From an uncultured bacterium (GTDB lineage: Bacteria > Cyanobacteriota > Vampirovibrionia > Gastranaerophilales > Gastranaerophilaceae): DNA of 12,196 bases. The stretch's first letter is position 1. Each line of letters starts with the position of its first letter. Shown here piece by piece: positions 1-5,881 of the stretch. A program made the position numbers and the translations under genes. The stretch lies in NCBI GenBank assembly GCA_949299435.1, contig CASGAK010000185.1, positions 1-12,196 on the forward strand, read 5' to 3'. The notes under the pieces are model-generated. The model searched no databases. It saw only the letters and a list, made by a program, of their open reading frames with translations, and was not told the origin of the DNA.

Positions 1-236
1 ACATATCAGTAGATGTTAACGGGTACCTTAAAAATCCAAACAGATTAGGACAGGATTTGTTTATGTTTCAGATAAATGAAAAAGGAACACTTCTGCCTAT
101 GGGAGTTGAGGGAACCAATTATTACAGTGAAACAGATGAATATTGTTCTGCGACTTCTACAAATAATATGAACGGTGCAGGGTGCACCTATAAAGCGTTA
201 ACGGATAAAGATTATTTTAAAAATCTGCCTAAATAA
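1..236 (+). CDS. pseudopilin-like protein, C-terminal fragment
   Basis: The reading frame is open from the window edge (frame starting at base 3) to a TAA at 234-236, giving about 77 residues; the N-terminus lies outside the window. The visible part begins ISVDVNGYLKNPNRLGQDLF and continues into a FQINEKGTLLPMG stretch. The pattern VD-x-NG-x(2-4)-PN-x2-G-x-D-x-F-x-F recurs in the three other pseudopilin-like genes of this window (1570-2274, 3081-3869, 4558-5274), and that is the basis for the call. Two cysteines follow (in DEYCSA and GAGCTY), as in the relatives, and could form a disulfide in the exported domain. The prepilin signal itself is not visible, so membership in the family is inferred from the C-terminal module. 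No hairpin terminator is seen before purB. Confidence 0.75.
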   Translation, partial: ISVDVNGYLKNPNRLGQDLFMFQINEKGTLLPMGVEGTNYYSETDEYCSATSTNNMNGAGCTYKALTDKDYFKNLPK

Positions 237-264
237 TCACTGCCTTGTCTTTATTTTTTTGTGC

Positions 265-270
265 TAGAAT
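265..270 (+). promoter_or_regulatory. -10 element of purB, likely leaderless start
   Basis: TGCTAGAAT (262-270) is an extended -10 box. Only six bases (271-276) separate it from the purB ATG at 277, so transcription should begin at or next to the start codon. There is no convincing -35 and no Shine-Dalgarno sequence before the ATG. Start-site position is inferred from the usual -10 to +1 spacing. Confidence 0.5.
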
Positions 271-276
271 AAACTT

Positions 277-1569
277 ATGATTGACAGATATTCACGCGAA
301 GAAATGAAAAAGATATGGGACTTGAACTCCAAGTTCGATTACTATTTAAAGGTTGAAATAGCTGTTTGTGAGGCATATTCAAAACTGGGTAAAATACCCA
401 AAAAAGACGTTGAGGAAATTAAAAAACGTGCAAAATTTACGATTGAGCGGATTGATGAAATAGAAAAAGAAGTTCGTCATGATGTGATAGCGTTTTTGAC
501 TTGCGTGAATGAAAGTCTTGGAGAAGACTTAGCCCGTCATATGCATATCGGAATGACAAGTTCTGATGTAATCGATACGGCGTTTGCATTGCAAATCCAA
601 GACAGTGGTAAGATTATTAAAAAGGATTTGGACGATACAATCCAATCGTTAAAAGATTTAGCTAAAAAACATAAAAATACAATTTGCATAGGTCGTTCTC
701 ATGGTATCCATGCTGAGGTTATGACTTTTGGAGTTAAACTTTGTAATTGGATAGACATTCTGGAACGTCAGCGGGATAATTTTGAGCATGCATTGGAAGA
801 AATTCGTGTAGGACAAATTTCAGGACCTGTCGGAACTTATAGCAATATTTCGCCTGAAGTTGAGAAAATTACCTGCAAAAATTTAGGGCTCAGACCTGCA
901 AGAGTATCTACACAAGTAATTGCAAGAGATTACCACGCATATTTTATGCAATCTTTAGCTTTAATCGCAAGTGTGCTGGAGCAATTTGCAACAGAAATTC
1001 GTCATCTGCAAAGAACGGAAGTTTTGGAAGTAGAAGAAGGGTTTGCAAAAGGTCAAAAAGGTTCTTCTGCTATGCCGCATAAAAAAAATCCTGTTTTATC
1101 CGAAAACTTATGCGGGCTTGCAAGGGTTGTAAGGTGCAATTCTATTGCTGCGTTAGAAAATATTCCGCTTTGGCATGAACGCGATATTTCTCACAGCTCT
1201 GCTGAAAGAATTATTTTCCCGGACAGTCTTGTTTTAGTTGACTTTATGTTGAATAGATTCAATGGTGTTGTGCAAAATCTTGTAGTCCATGAAAAAAATA
1301 TGCTCAAAAATACCGACAAATTCGGCGGAATAGTTTTTTCACAAAAAGTCCTGCTTGTGCTTGTAGAAAAAGGGCTCACAAGAGAAGATGCTTATAAAAT
1401 TGTCCAACGTAATGCTCTTGATGCTTTTGAAAATGACGGTGATTTTAAAGCCAATCTTTTGAAAGATGATGAGGTTACAAAAAGATTGGCGGCTGATGAA
1501 ATAGATAAAATTTTTGATAAAAATGAATTTTTGAAAAATATAAATGAAATTTATAAAAGAGTTCTATAA
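277..1569 (+). CDS. purB: adenylosuccinate lyase
   Basis: This 430-residue protein has the full length of the bacterial enzyme of the fumarase/aspartase superfamily. It performs two fumarate-releasing steps of purine synthesis: SAICAR to AICAR, and adenylosuccinate to AMP. The family signature SSAMPHKKNP is present at 263-272, with the likely catalytic serine S263 in the flexible loop. The histidine regions are also present: R67-H68-D69, TSSD at 94-97, and the catalytic histidine H142 in GRSHGIHAE. It is a cytosolic homotetramer in the known family, with active sites built from three subunits. The ATG at 277 gives the expected N-terminus MIDRYSREEM, which is standard for PurB. No other purine gene is adjacent. 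The stop codon TAA (1567-1569) directly abuts the stop of the convergent gene that begins at 1570, with no terminator between them. Confidence 0.97.
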   Translation: MIDRYSREEMKKIWDLNSKFDYYLKVEIAVCEAYSKLGKIPKKDVEEIKKRAKFTIERIDEIEKEVRHDVIAFLTCVNESLGEDLARHMHIGMTSSDVIDTAFALQIQDSGKIIKKDLDDTIQSLKDLAKKHKNTICIGRSHGIHAEVMTFGVKLCNWIDILERQRDNFEHALEEIRVGQISGPVGTYSNISPEVEKITCKNLGLRPARVSTQVIARDYHAYFMQSLALIASVLEQFATEIRHLQRTEVLEVEEGFAKGQKGSSAMPHKKNPVLSENLCGLARVVRCNSIAALENIPLWHERDISHSSAERIIFPDSLVLVDFMLNRFNGVVQNLVVHEKNMLKNTDKFGGIVFSQKVLLVLVEKGLTREDAYKIVQRNALDAFENDGDFKANLLKDDEVTKRLAADEIDKIFDKNEFLKNINEIYKRVL

Positions 1570-2274
1570 TTACCAAGGATAATCTTTTTTAATTTCCCAC
1601 CCGTCAGTCATTATAAGTGCGGCACACCAATTCCCGCTAGAAGCTCTGTTACAGGCATCATTTTTGTCACTTAGAAGAATTTCACGATCCATTACCCCAA
1701 AAAAAGATTCTTTACCTGAATCACTTAAATTTTCGTCGGGTGTCCCAAAACCATATGGAACTAATCCGTATTTTTTGTTTATTTGAAATAAAAATAAATC
1801 TTTTCCTCTGACATTTGGGTTTTGGAAACCGTTTATGTCTACATATATTAATATTGTCCCGGAATAGCTATGGTTTGCTATTGCCAAAGTTATGTTGTTT
1901 GCAAGTGCTATTTTGGGTGTGGTATCCAACTGGTAAGAACCTGAGTAGCATTCTCCTTTAAGACATTTGTAATTAATTATTTTTTGATTTGTTATATCAA
2001 ATGATTTTAAGAATTTTGCAAAATATTGTCTGTAGAAATTTTCTCCATTTAAAGTGTAATCCCAGTACTCTTTTGAACCATTTTTAGTTTCGGAAAGTTG
2101 AATAGCCTGAGAAAGTTGTGAATAGGCACTTTTGAGTCTTTCTACAGTTACTTTTTTTTGGTATTTGCTTATTAATAAGGGGAATGTCATAGCTGCAATT
2201 ATTCCGATTATTCCTAATGTTATAAGAACTTCAGAAAGTGTAAATGCTAAAGTTTGTTTTGTGTGCTTTTGTAT
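1570..2274 (-). CDS. pseudopilin-like protein lacking a canonical start codon
   Basis: The frame reads ...QKHTKQTLAFTLSEVLITLG followed by IIGIIAAMTFPLL. That is a class III prepilin signal: a short basic leader, cleavage before F with E at +5, then a hydrophobic helix. The first in-frame ATG (2190) lies inside that helix and would remove the cleavage site. Upstream of it there is no ATG, GTG or TTG before a stop at 2302-2304. The coordinates given start at an ATA codon (2274-2272), where a start would be expected. An out-of-frame ATG at 2291 would become in-frame with one extra base in the following GGG. The C-terminal part carries VDINGFQNPNVRGKDLF, conserved cysteines and the ending TDGWEIKKDYPW, shared with the gene at 4558-5274. 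A strong promoter lies upstream. It is therefore either a start-mutated (or mis-sequenced) gene or one with an unusual start. The predicted role is an exported, membrane-anchored pilin or type II secretion-like subunit; its partners are not visible. Confidence 0.6.
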   Translation of the reverse strand: MQKHTKQTLAFTLSEVLITLGIIGIIAAMTFPLLISKYQKKVTVERLKSAYSQLSQAIQLSETKNGSKEYWDYTLNGENFYRQYFAKFLKSFDITNQKIINYKCLKGECYSGSYQLDTTPKIALANNITLAIANHSYSGTILIYVDINGFQNPNVRGKDLFLFQINKKYGLVPYGFGTPDENLSDSGKESFFGVMDREILLSDKNDACNRASSGNWCAALIMTDGWEIKKDYPW

Positions 2275-2311
2275 ATAATTTACCCGTACATAAACTGACT
2301 TTTATATAATA

Positions 2312-2340
2312 ATTATTACATATTTTGCTATTTTTGTCAA
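2312..2340 (-). promoter_or_regulatory. promoter of the minus-strand pseudopilin
   Basis: On the minus strand, TTGACA (2340-2335) is followed by a 17-base spacer and AATAAT (2317-2312) preceded by TGT, giving a consensus -35 and an extended -10. Transcription would start near 2305, about 30 bases before the ATA codon at 2274. A good promoter argues that the downstream frame is still expressed or was lost recently. Confidence 0.55.
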
Positions 2341-2424
2341 TTTTAATGCTATTAATATAAAAATAATCACTAAGTGTGCCTTTTTTAAATTTTATAAAAT
2401 TACTAAAATTAAAATAAGGTGCTT

Positions 2425-2736
2425 ATGGATACAAAAGAATTATTAGGGTTAAAAATAAAAGAGTTTCGAAAACAGAAAAAAATTACTCAGGAAAAACTGG
2501 CTGAAAAACTTGAGCTTGATGTCGGATATATAAGTAAATTGGAAGTCGGAAGAAATTTCCCTACAATAGGCACGCTTGAAAAAATAGCAAATGTACTTGA
2601 TGTGGAATTGTATGAATTATTTAAATATGCTGATATAAAAGATAAAGATTTTAAAGCCGAAATTAACAAAATATATGATGAATTGTCAAAAGACAAACAA
2701 ATGCTTTTATATCAAATCGCAAAAGCCATAAAATAA
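2425..2736 (+). CDS. XRE/Cro-type helix-turn-helix regulator
   Basis: This 103-residue protein has an HTH_3 domain at about residues 9-60. The recognisable segments are LKIKEFRKQKKITQEKLAEK, then YISKLEVGRNFPTIGTLEKI and ANVLDVELYELF, matching the SinR/Cro-like DNA-binding fold. The C-terminal ~40 residues (KDKDFKAEINKIYDELSKDK onward) look helical and may dimerise. The ATG at 2425 is chosen because AAGG (2416-2419) precedes it at suitable spacing; an upstream GTG at 2419 overlaps that ribosome-binding site. It converges on a second small HTH gene, with only three bases between the two stop codons, and no toxin, phage or restriction gene is adjacent. The target is unknown; the neighbouring pseudopilin genes are candidates by position only. 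Confidence 0.85.
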   Translation: MDTKELLGLKIKEFRKQKKITQEKLAEKLELDVGYISKLEVGRNFPTIGTLEKIANVLDVELYELFKYADIKDKDFKAEINKIYDELSKDKQMLLYQIAKAIK

Positions 2737-2739
2737 AAA

Positions 2740-2967
2740 CTAAAATTTAATTTCAGGATTTACAAGTTCTTCCAGTTTTATATTCAAAACTTCAGATAAA
2801 TTTTTCAAATACAAAAGCGTAGGATTTGTTAATCCTCTTTCGACTTTGCTGTAATAGCTCTTGTCAATGTCAAGTTTGTTTGCAATATCGTCTTGTGATA
2901 AGCCTCTTATTGATCGTAAGACTTTTAATTTAATGCCAATTTTTTTTAAAAAATCCCTATCATTCAT
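2740..2967 (-). CDS. small XRE/Cro-type helix-turn-helix regulator
   Basis: This is a 75-residue protein that is almost entirely one HTH_3 domain: KLKVLRSIRGLSQDDIANKL, then SYYSKVERGLTNPTLLYLKN and LSEVLNIKLEELV. This is the size of a Cro- or C-protein-like repressor that binds DNA as a dimer. The ATG at 2967 is preferred; a longer TTG-initiated frame reaches 2991 but lacks a ribosome-binding site. Neither start has a clear Shine-Dalgarno. An extended -10 (TGTTATAAA, minus strand, near 2993-3001) lies just upstream. A perfect 20-base palindrome (3021-3040) sits at its -35 side, between this gene and the divergent pseudopilin gene at 3081. Autoregulation and control of that pseudopilin are plausible inferences, not shown. 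Confidence 0.82.
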   Translation of the reverse strand: MNDRDFLKKIGIKLKVLRSIRGLSQDDIANKLDIDKSYYSKVERGLTNPTLLYLKNLSEVLNIKLEELVNPEIKF

Positions 2968-3020
2968 TAATTTAATTTTAAGGAGTTGCAATTTTTATAA
3001 CAATAGTTTATATTAATATA

Positions 3021-3040
3021 AAATGGTTTATAAACCATTT
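3021..3040. promoter_or_regulatory. perfect 20-bp palindrome, candidate operator
   Basis: AAATGGTTTATAAACCATTT is its own reverse complement over all 20 bases. It lies in the divergent intergenic region between the small HTH gene (start 2967) and the pseudopilin gene (start 3081). A second 12-base palindrome (3009-3020, TATATTAATATA) adjoins it. Its position near the predicted promoter of the regulator fits a repressor-dimer site. Confidence 0.55.
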
Positions 3041-3080
3041 AAATTAGTATAAATGATAATTTATTAGAGGATAAACATAC

Positions 3081-3869
3081 ATGGTAGTATTTGTTGCGAG
3101 AAAGAAATTTAAATTGGCGTTTACTTTAGCGGAAGTATTGATAACCTTAGGCATAATCGGAATAGTCGCAGCGATGACGATGCCTGTGTTAATTGGCAGA
3201 TATAGAGAAAAAGTAACCGTCACACAGTTGAAAAAGGTCAATTCAGTGCTCAATCAGGCATTTATAATGGCGACAGAAAAATATGGACCGATAGAAAATT
3301 GGGATTTAGGTACGACAGGACTTGCAGATCCTGATGGTGCAAATACTTTAATGGTAAGATTTGCAGAATTTTTAAACAAGACAAAAACTTGCAGAGCCGA
3401 ACAGACAGGTTGTCTTCCTGATGTTAAATATAAATATTTGAATGGAGAAGAAAATTATAATTATGATAAAGGAGGTGTTTATTCTCGTATAAAACTTACA
3501 GATGGAATGATTATTAGTTTTTATATGTATAATAATACTTGTAGTTGGAATATGGGTATTACAAAGCCTTTACAAAATGTATGTGCATCAGTTTGGGTTG
3601 ATATAAATGGTAATAAATCACCTAACCAATTTGGTGTAGACTTTTTCTTATTTTTAATAACAAAACATGGTATAGTTCCTATGGGAACACAAATGCAGAC
3701 GGAAGCATATACTTTTGATAGAGCCTGTAAGGATAAAAGTATAGGTTCAATTCCAGGTTGGGGTGCAAACGGTGCTGGTTGTGCAGCGTGGGTAATATAT
3801 AATGAGAATATGGATTACCTGCATTGCAGTGACCTTTCTTGGGAAAGCAAGACCAAGTGCGGAAAGTAG
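3081..3869 (+). CDS. pseudopilin-like protein (prepilin N-terminal signal)
   Basis: A 262-residue protein beginning MVVFVARKKFKLA, then FTLAEVLITLGIIGIVAAMT. This is a class III signal: a 13-residue basic leader, predicted cleavage A13/F14, glutamate E18 at +5 and a 20-residue hydrophobic helix. A prepilin peptidase would cleave and methylate it, leaving the protein anchored by the helix as a type IV pilus or type II secretion-like subunit. The body contains VDINGNKSPNQFGVDFFLF near residues 173-191, the module shared with the other copies here, plus several cysteines (CRAEQTGC, CSWNMG, CAAW, LHCSD) that could form disulfides outside the cell. The ATG at 3081 has AGAGGA at 3066-3071. Its N-terminal coding DNA closely resembles that of the gene at 4558, while the rest differs. 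Minor pilin, adhesin or secreted subunit are all possible. Confidence 0.85.
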   Translation: MVVFVARKKFKLAFTLAEVLITLGIIGIVAAMTMPVLIGRYREKVTVTQLKKVNSVLNQAFIMATEKYGPIENWDLGTTGLADPDGANTLMVRFAEFLNKTKTCRAEQTGCLPDVKYKYLNGEENYNYDKGGVYSRIKLTDGMIISFYMYNNTCSWNMGITKPLQNVCASVWVDINGNKSPNQFGVDFFLFLITKHGIVPMGTQMQTEAYTFDRACKDKSIGSIPGWGANGAGCAAWVIYNENMDYLHCSDLSWESKTKCGK

Positions 3870-3897
3870 TTAGGATTGTTTGTGAAATTTGATTAGA

Positions 3898-4239
3898 TTA
3901 GTTGTCTGGACCTATGCTGTTTAATCCTACACTAAGTATAGAAAGTAAAAGTGCTCCGATAAATGCACTTAAAAAACCGTCTACTTCAAAGCCGGGAGCT
4001 ACAAATCCTGCAAACATAAATAAAAGAGCATTTATTATCAGTGTGAAAAGTCCTAAAGTCAAAATGTTTATCGGTAATGTCACAAGTAAAAGTACCGGTT
4101 TAATAAATACATTAATAAGTGCAATAATTACAGCAACCAGCATAGCAGTAAGAAAATTTGCAACTGAAATTCCTGGGACTACCCAGGCAATAAACATTAT
4201 TACAAATGCGAAACCTACCCATCTTAAAAACAAATACAT
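3898..4239 (-). CDS. four-helix membrane protein of the PF04020 (phage_holin_4_2) type
   Basis: A 113-residue, very hydrophobic protein with four predicted membrane segments, at about residues 5-20, 27-48, 52-78 and 88-108. The core IKPVLLLVTLPINILTLGLF followed by TLIINALLFMFAG is typical of PF04020, and so is the later GFEVDGFLSAFIGALLLSIL. The family is named for similarity to a mycobacterial phage holin, but it is widespread in bacterial chromosomes and its function is unknown. No endolysin or phage gene is nearby, so a lysis role is not supported. The ATG at 4239 is preceded by AAGGAG (about 4248-4253 on the opposite strand), a good ribosome-binding site. Its stop lies 28 bases from the stop of the convergent pseudopilin gene, with no obvious hairpin between. 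Confidence 0.85.
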   Translation of the reverse strand: MYLFLRWVGFAFVIMFIAWVVPGISVANFLTAMLVAVIIALINVFIKPVLLLVTLPINILTLGLFTLIINALLFMFAGFVAPGFEVDGFLSAFIGALLLSILSVGLNSIGPDN

Positions 4240-4346
4240 ATTATGTCTCCTTAGTTATTAATATTATTATTTATTTGAATTAATGTATTTTCATTAGATG
4301 AAAGTATGAAAAAGTTATAAATTGACAGATATTTTCTATTCAACTC

Positions 4347-4375
4347 TTGCACTGGATAGAAAAACTTGATATAAT
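4347..4375 (+). promoter_or_regulatory. strong sigma-70-type promoter upstream of the poly-G leader
   Basis: TTGCAC (4347-4352), a 17-base spacer, then TATAAT (4370-4375) preceded by TGA, giving a near-consensus promoter with an extended -10. Transcription should start near 4382 and run through the short poly-G reading frame (4422) into the pseudopilin at 4558. It is among the best promoter matches in the window. Confidence 0.65.
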
Positions 4376-4421
4376 AAATGAGTAGACGATGAAAACCGAC
4401 AAATAATGAAAGGAGCTGGAA

Positions 4422-4478
4422 ATGTACGCTATGAGAGGATTTACGGGGGGGGGGGGCCCCGCTAAAATACCCGCTTAA
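4422..4478 (+). CDS. short leader reading frame through a 12-G tract
   Basis: The ATG at 4422 is preceded by AAAGGAG (4409-4415) at ideal spacing and lies about 40 bases downstream of a strong predicted promoter. As sequenced it encodes the 18-residue peptide MYAMRGFTGGGGPAKIPA and stops at 4476-4478. The four glycines come from the G run at 4445-4456. With 11 or 14 G the same start would instead read without a stop into the pseudopilin gene, adding 45 residues (11-G case) in front of its usual start at 4558. An alternative ATG at 4406 (frame MKGAGNVRYERIYGGGGPR) has no ribosome-binding site. It could be a translated switch, a regulatory leader peptide or the remnant of a longer gene. It resembles no known protein that I recognise. 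Confidence 0.45.
   Translation: MYAMRGFTGGGGPAKIPA
4445..4460. repeat. G12 homopolymer followed by C4
   Basis: Twelve consecutive G (4445-4456) followed directly by four C, in an otherwise AT-rich region. Long G or C runs in AT-rich genomes are classic slippage-prone contingency tracts. The exact length is the least reliable kind of base call, so the number 12 should be read with caution. Confidence 0.9.
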
Positions 4479-4497
4479 CGGTAAAAATTTAAAGGTA

Positions 4498-4526
4498 TTG
4501 CATATCGACCAAAAAAGTGATAAAAT
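4498..4526 (+). promoter_or_regulatory. second promoter, proximal to the pseudopilin gene
   Basis: TTGCAT (4498-4503), a 17-base spacer, then TAAAAT (4521-4526) preceded by TGA (extended -10). The predicted start is near 4533, giving a 25-base leader with GGAGG at 4548-4552 before the ATG at 4558. It lies downstream of the G tract, so it could provide expression independent of the tract. Confidence 0.55.
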
Positions 4527-4557
4527 GAATATTATATTAGGCAATATGGAGGTCGGT

Positions 4558-5274
4558 ATGAAAAAAGCATTCACACTTGCAGAAGTATTGATAACGCTTG
4601 GCATAATCGGAATAGTTGCGGCAATGACGATGCCAATGTTGATTGGAAAGTATAAAAAGCAAGTAACTGTGACACAATTAAAAAAAGCCTATACAGTATT
4701 AAGTCAAATGGCATTGAGATCACAAGAGGATAACGGGCCTGTTTATTTTTCAAATTCTGAGCAATTAGATTCTGCTGTCGCAGAAAACTTTTTTAAACTT
4801 TATTGGCTGCCCTATTTCAATAGTCCGACTGTTGCTAAAGAAGGTACAAAACCTTATGGGGAAGGTAGTCCATGGAAATTTCTGAAGGGTACTAAAATGA
4901 CTACTACAATTGTTACACAGTATTCTGCAGGAAGATTATTTTTTACGACAAATGATGGTACATCATATTTTGTATTTATGATGGAATGGGACGTCGAGTA
5001 TGACGAAGACGGAAATGAGGTTTCAGAGACTCCCATGTATGGTACTAAACAGACTGTATATGTGGATTTAAATGGCATTAAGCCTCCGAATATAATAGGT
5101 AGAGATGTGTTTAAGTTTACCGTGTTTTTTGATAATAATATAGTTAGACCTGAAGGGTATGACAAAACTGAACAGCAAATTAATGAAAATTGCAGTCATA
5201 CAAGTTCTGGTGATTACTGTGCGGCGAAGATAATGAATGACGGGTGGGAAATCAAAGATGATTATCCTTGGTAA
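4558..5274 (+). CDS. pseudopilin-like protein (prepilin N-terminal signal)
   Basis: From the ATG at 4558 this is a 238-residue protein starting MKKAFTLAEVLITLGIIGIV. The basic leader is four residues long, cleavage is predicted at A4/F5 with glutamate E9 at +5, and the hydrophobic helix runs to about residue 24. GGAGGT at 4548-4553 supports this start over an in-frame TTG at 4498. The C-terminal half carries VDLNGIKPPNIIGRDVFKF and ends NDGWEIKDDYPW, nearly the same ending as the minus-strand gene at 1570. Two cysteines (ENCSHT and DYCAAK) precede the ending. The protein would be exported, processed by prepilin peptidase and anchored by its helix, acting in a pilus or type II secretion-like assembly; its specific role is unknown. 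Upstream lie two promoters and the G12 tract, which may control an N-terminally extended form. Confidence 0.86.
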   Translation: MKKAFTLAEVLITLGIIGIVAAMTMPMLIGKYKKQVTVTQLKKAYTVLSQMALRSQEDNGPVYFSNSEQLDSAVAENFFKLYWLPYFNSPTVAKEGTKPYGEGSPWKFLKGTKMTTTIVTQYSAGRLFFTTNDGTSYFVFMMEWDVEYDEDGNEVSETPMYGTKQTVYVDLNGIKPPNIIGRDVFKFTVFFDNNIVRPEGYDKTEQQINENCSHTSSGDYCAAKIMNDGWEIKDDYPW

Positions 5275-5286
5275 AATAGATTGTAT

Positions 5287-5383
5287 GAGAAAGTCTTGCG
5301 ATAATGTGAGCGAGACTTTTGAGTTGACTATTAGACAGCGAGCCCCAGAGCAAGGCTGCTCTGTGGCGAAAATCTGCTTTTGT
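5287..5383. repeat. intergenic two-hairpin element, copy A (97 bp)
   Basis: This stretch matches 6880-6980 with 8 substitutions and one 4-base gap. Hairpin 1 pairs 5290-5299 (AAAGTCTTGC) with 5310-5319 (GCGAGACTTT), with one G-T wobble. Hairpin 2 pairs 5342-5351 with 5358-5367 around the loop AAGGCT, with one C/T mismatch. It lies between the ends of two convergent genes (pseudopilin, stop 5274; prolyl isomerase, stop 5419). It has no protein frame of its own. Confidence 0.85.
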
Positions 5384-5418
5384 TTTACAATTTCATTTAG
5401 TTTTTGAATAGACAAATT

Positions 5419-5769
5419 CTACTTTTGGTCGGTGACTTTAATCAAATGCCAACCGAATGGCGAAAATACTGGATCTGATACTACACCTACAGGAAGTGAA
5501 AATGCTTTTTTCTCAAATTCAGGAACCATTTGTCCGCGTCCGAAATACCCTAGATCACCACCATTTTGCCCAGAGGGACAAATTGAATAGAGCCTTGCAT
5601 AATATTCAAAGTCGCCACCGTTATCAATTTGTTTTTTAATTTCCATAGCCTCATTAGCGGTCTTTACAAGAATATGACTTGCTCGTACTTGGGTAAAACC
5701 TTCACCTGCAAAAACAGTAGATGTTAAAAGTGCTAACATTAAAAATATTTTTGAAATCATTTTAATCAT
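5419..5769 (-). CDS. secreted parvulin-type peptidyl-prolyl cis-trans isomerase
   Basis: A 116-residue protein with a Sec signal peptide (basic MIKMISK, hydrophobic core, AFA-like end near residue 21) followed by one complete parvulin/rotamase domain (about 28-115). Family motifs are visible: ASHILVK (H32), CPSGQNGGDLGYFGRGQMVP at 64-83, FEKKAFSLPVG and the final FGWHLIKV (H108). It should catalyse proline isomerisation to help fold exported proteins outside the cytoplasmic membrane. It lacks the SurA/PrsA-type chaperone domains, so it is a minimal stand-alone version. No Shine-Dalgarno precedes the ATG at 5769; instead a -10 box ends six bases before it. A second in-frame ATG is at 5760. The gene follows ferritin on the same strand but is separated from it by a strong terminator and has its own promoter. 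Confidence 0.92.
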   Translation of the reverse strand: MIKMISKIFLMLALLTSTVFAGEGFTQVRASHILVKTANEAMEIKKQIDNGGDFEYYARLYSICPSGQNGGDLGYFGRGQMVPEFEKKAFSLPVGVVSDPVFSPFGWHLIKVTDQK

Positions 5770-5775
5770 AGAATT

Positions 5776-5803
5776 ATTTTATGACAAATAAATTAAATTA
5801 CAA
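5776..5803 (-). promoter_or_regulatory. promoter of the prolyl isomerase gene, leaderless
   Basis: Minus strand: TTGTAA (5803-5798), a 16-base spacer, TAAAAT (5781-5776), then six bases to the ATG at 5769. There is no Shine-Dalgarno. The spacing places transcription start at the start codon. Confidence 0.5.
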
Positions 5804-5821
5804 TAATCAGGTTAGGTAAAA

Positions 5822-5857
5822 ATTATCCCTTTTGAAAATACGTTCAAAAGGGATAAT
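5822..5857 (-). terminator. hairpin terminator of the ferritin gene
   Basis: A perfect 15-base inverted repeat: 5822-5836 (ATTATCCCTTTTGAA) pairs with 5843-5857, with the six-base loop AATACG. On the minus strand it begins 25 bases after the ferritin stop and is followed by TTTTTACC, which fits intrinsic termination. It also insulates the prolyl isomerase gene from ferritin transcription. Confidence 0.8.
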
Positions 5858-5881
5858 AAAAATAAAATATTTTTATATTTA

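Noticed and set aside
2388..2401. 14-base palindrome AATTTTATAAAATT upstream of the HTH gene
   Set aside because: Pure A/T symmetry of this length is expected by chance in an AT-rich intergenic region and probably just reflects a -10 region.
2425..2967. Toxin-antitoxin or phage immunity module formed by the two HTH genes
   Set aside because: No toxin, integrase or phage gene is adjacent and both proteins look like regulators only.
3898..4239. Phage lysis cassette, suggested by the holin-like family name
   Set aside because: PF04020 proteins are common chromosomal membrane proteins, and no endolysin or phage structural gene is present.
3902..4261. 119-codon plus-strand frame opposite the PF04020 gene
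   Set aside because: It is the antisense of a clearly membrane-spanning, family-matching protein with a good ribosome-binding site; the shadow frame has neither.
4251..4604. A 117-codon minus-strand frame opposite the G12 tract
   Set aside because: Its composition (Ser, Phe and Pro runs) is that of an antisense shadow. It covers two plus-strand promoters and the pseudopilin start, and has no ribosome-binding site.
5068..5415. A 115-codon minus-strand frame running through two-hairpin copy A
   Set aside because: It overlaps the end of a well-supported pseudopilin and the repeat, and shows no family motif.
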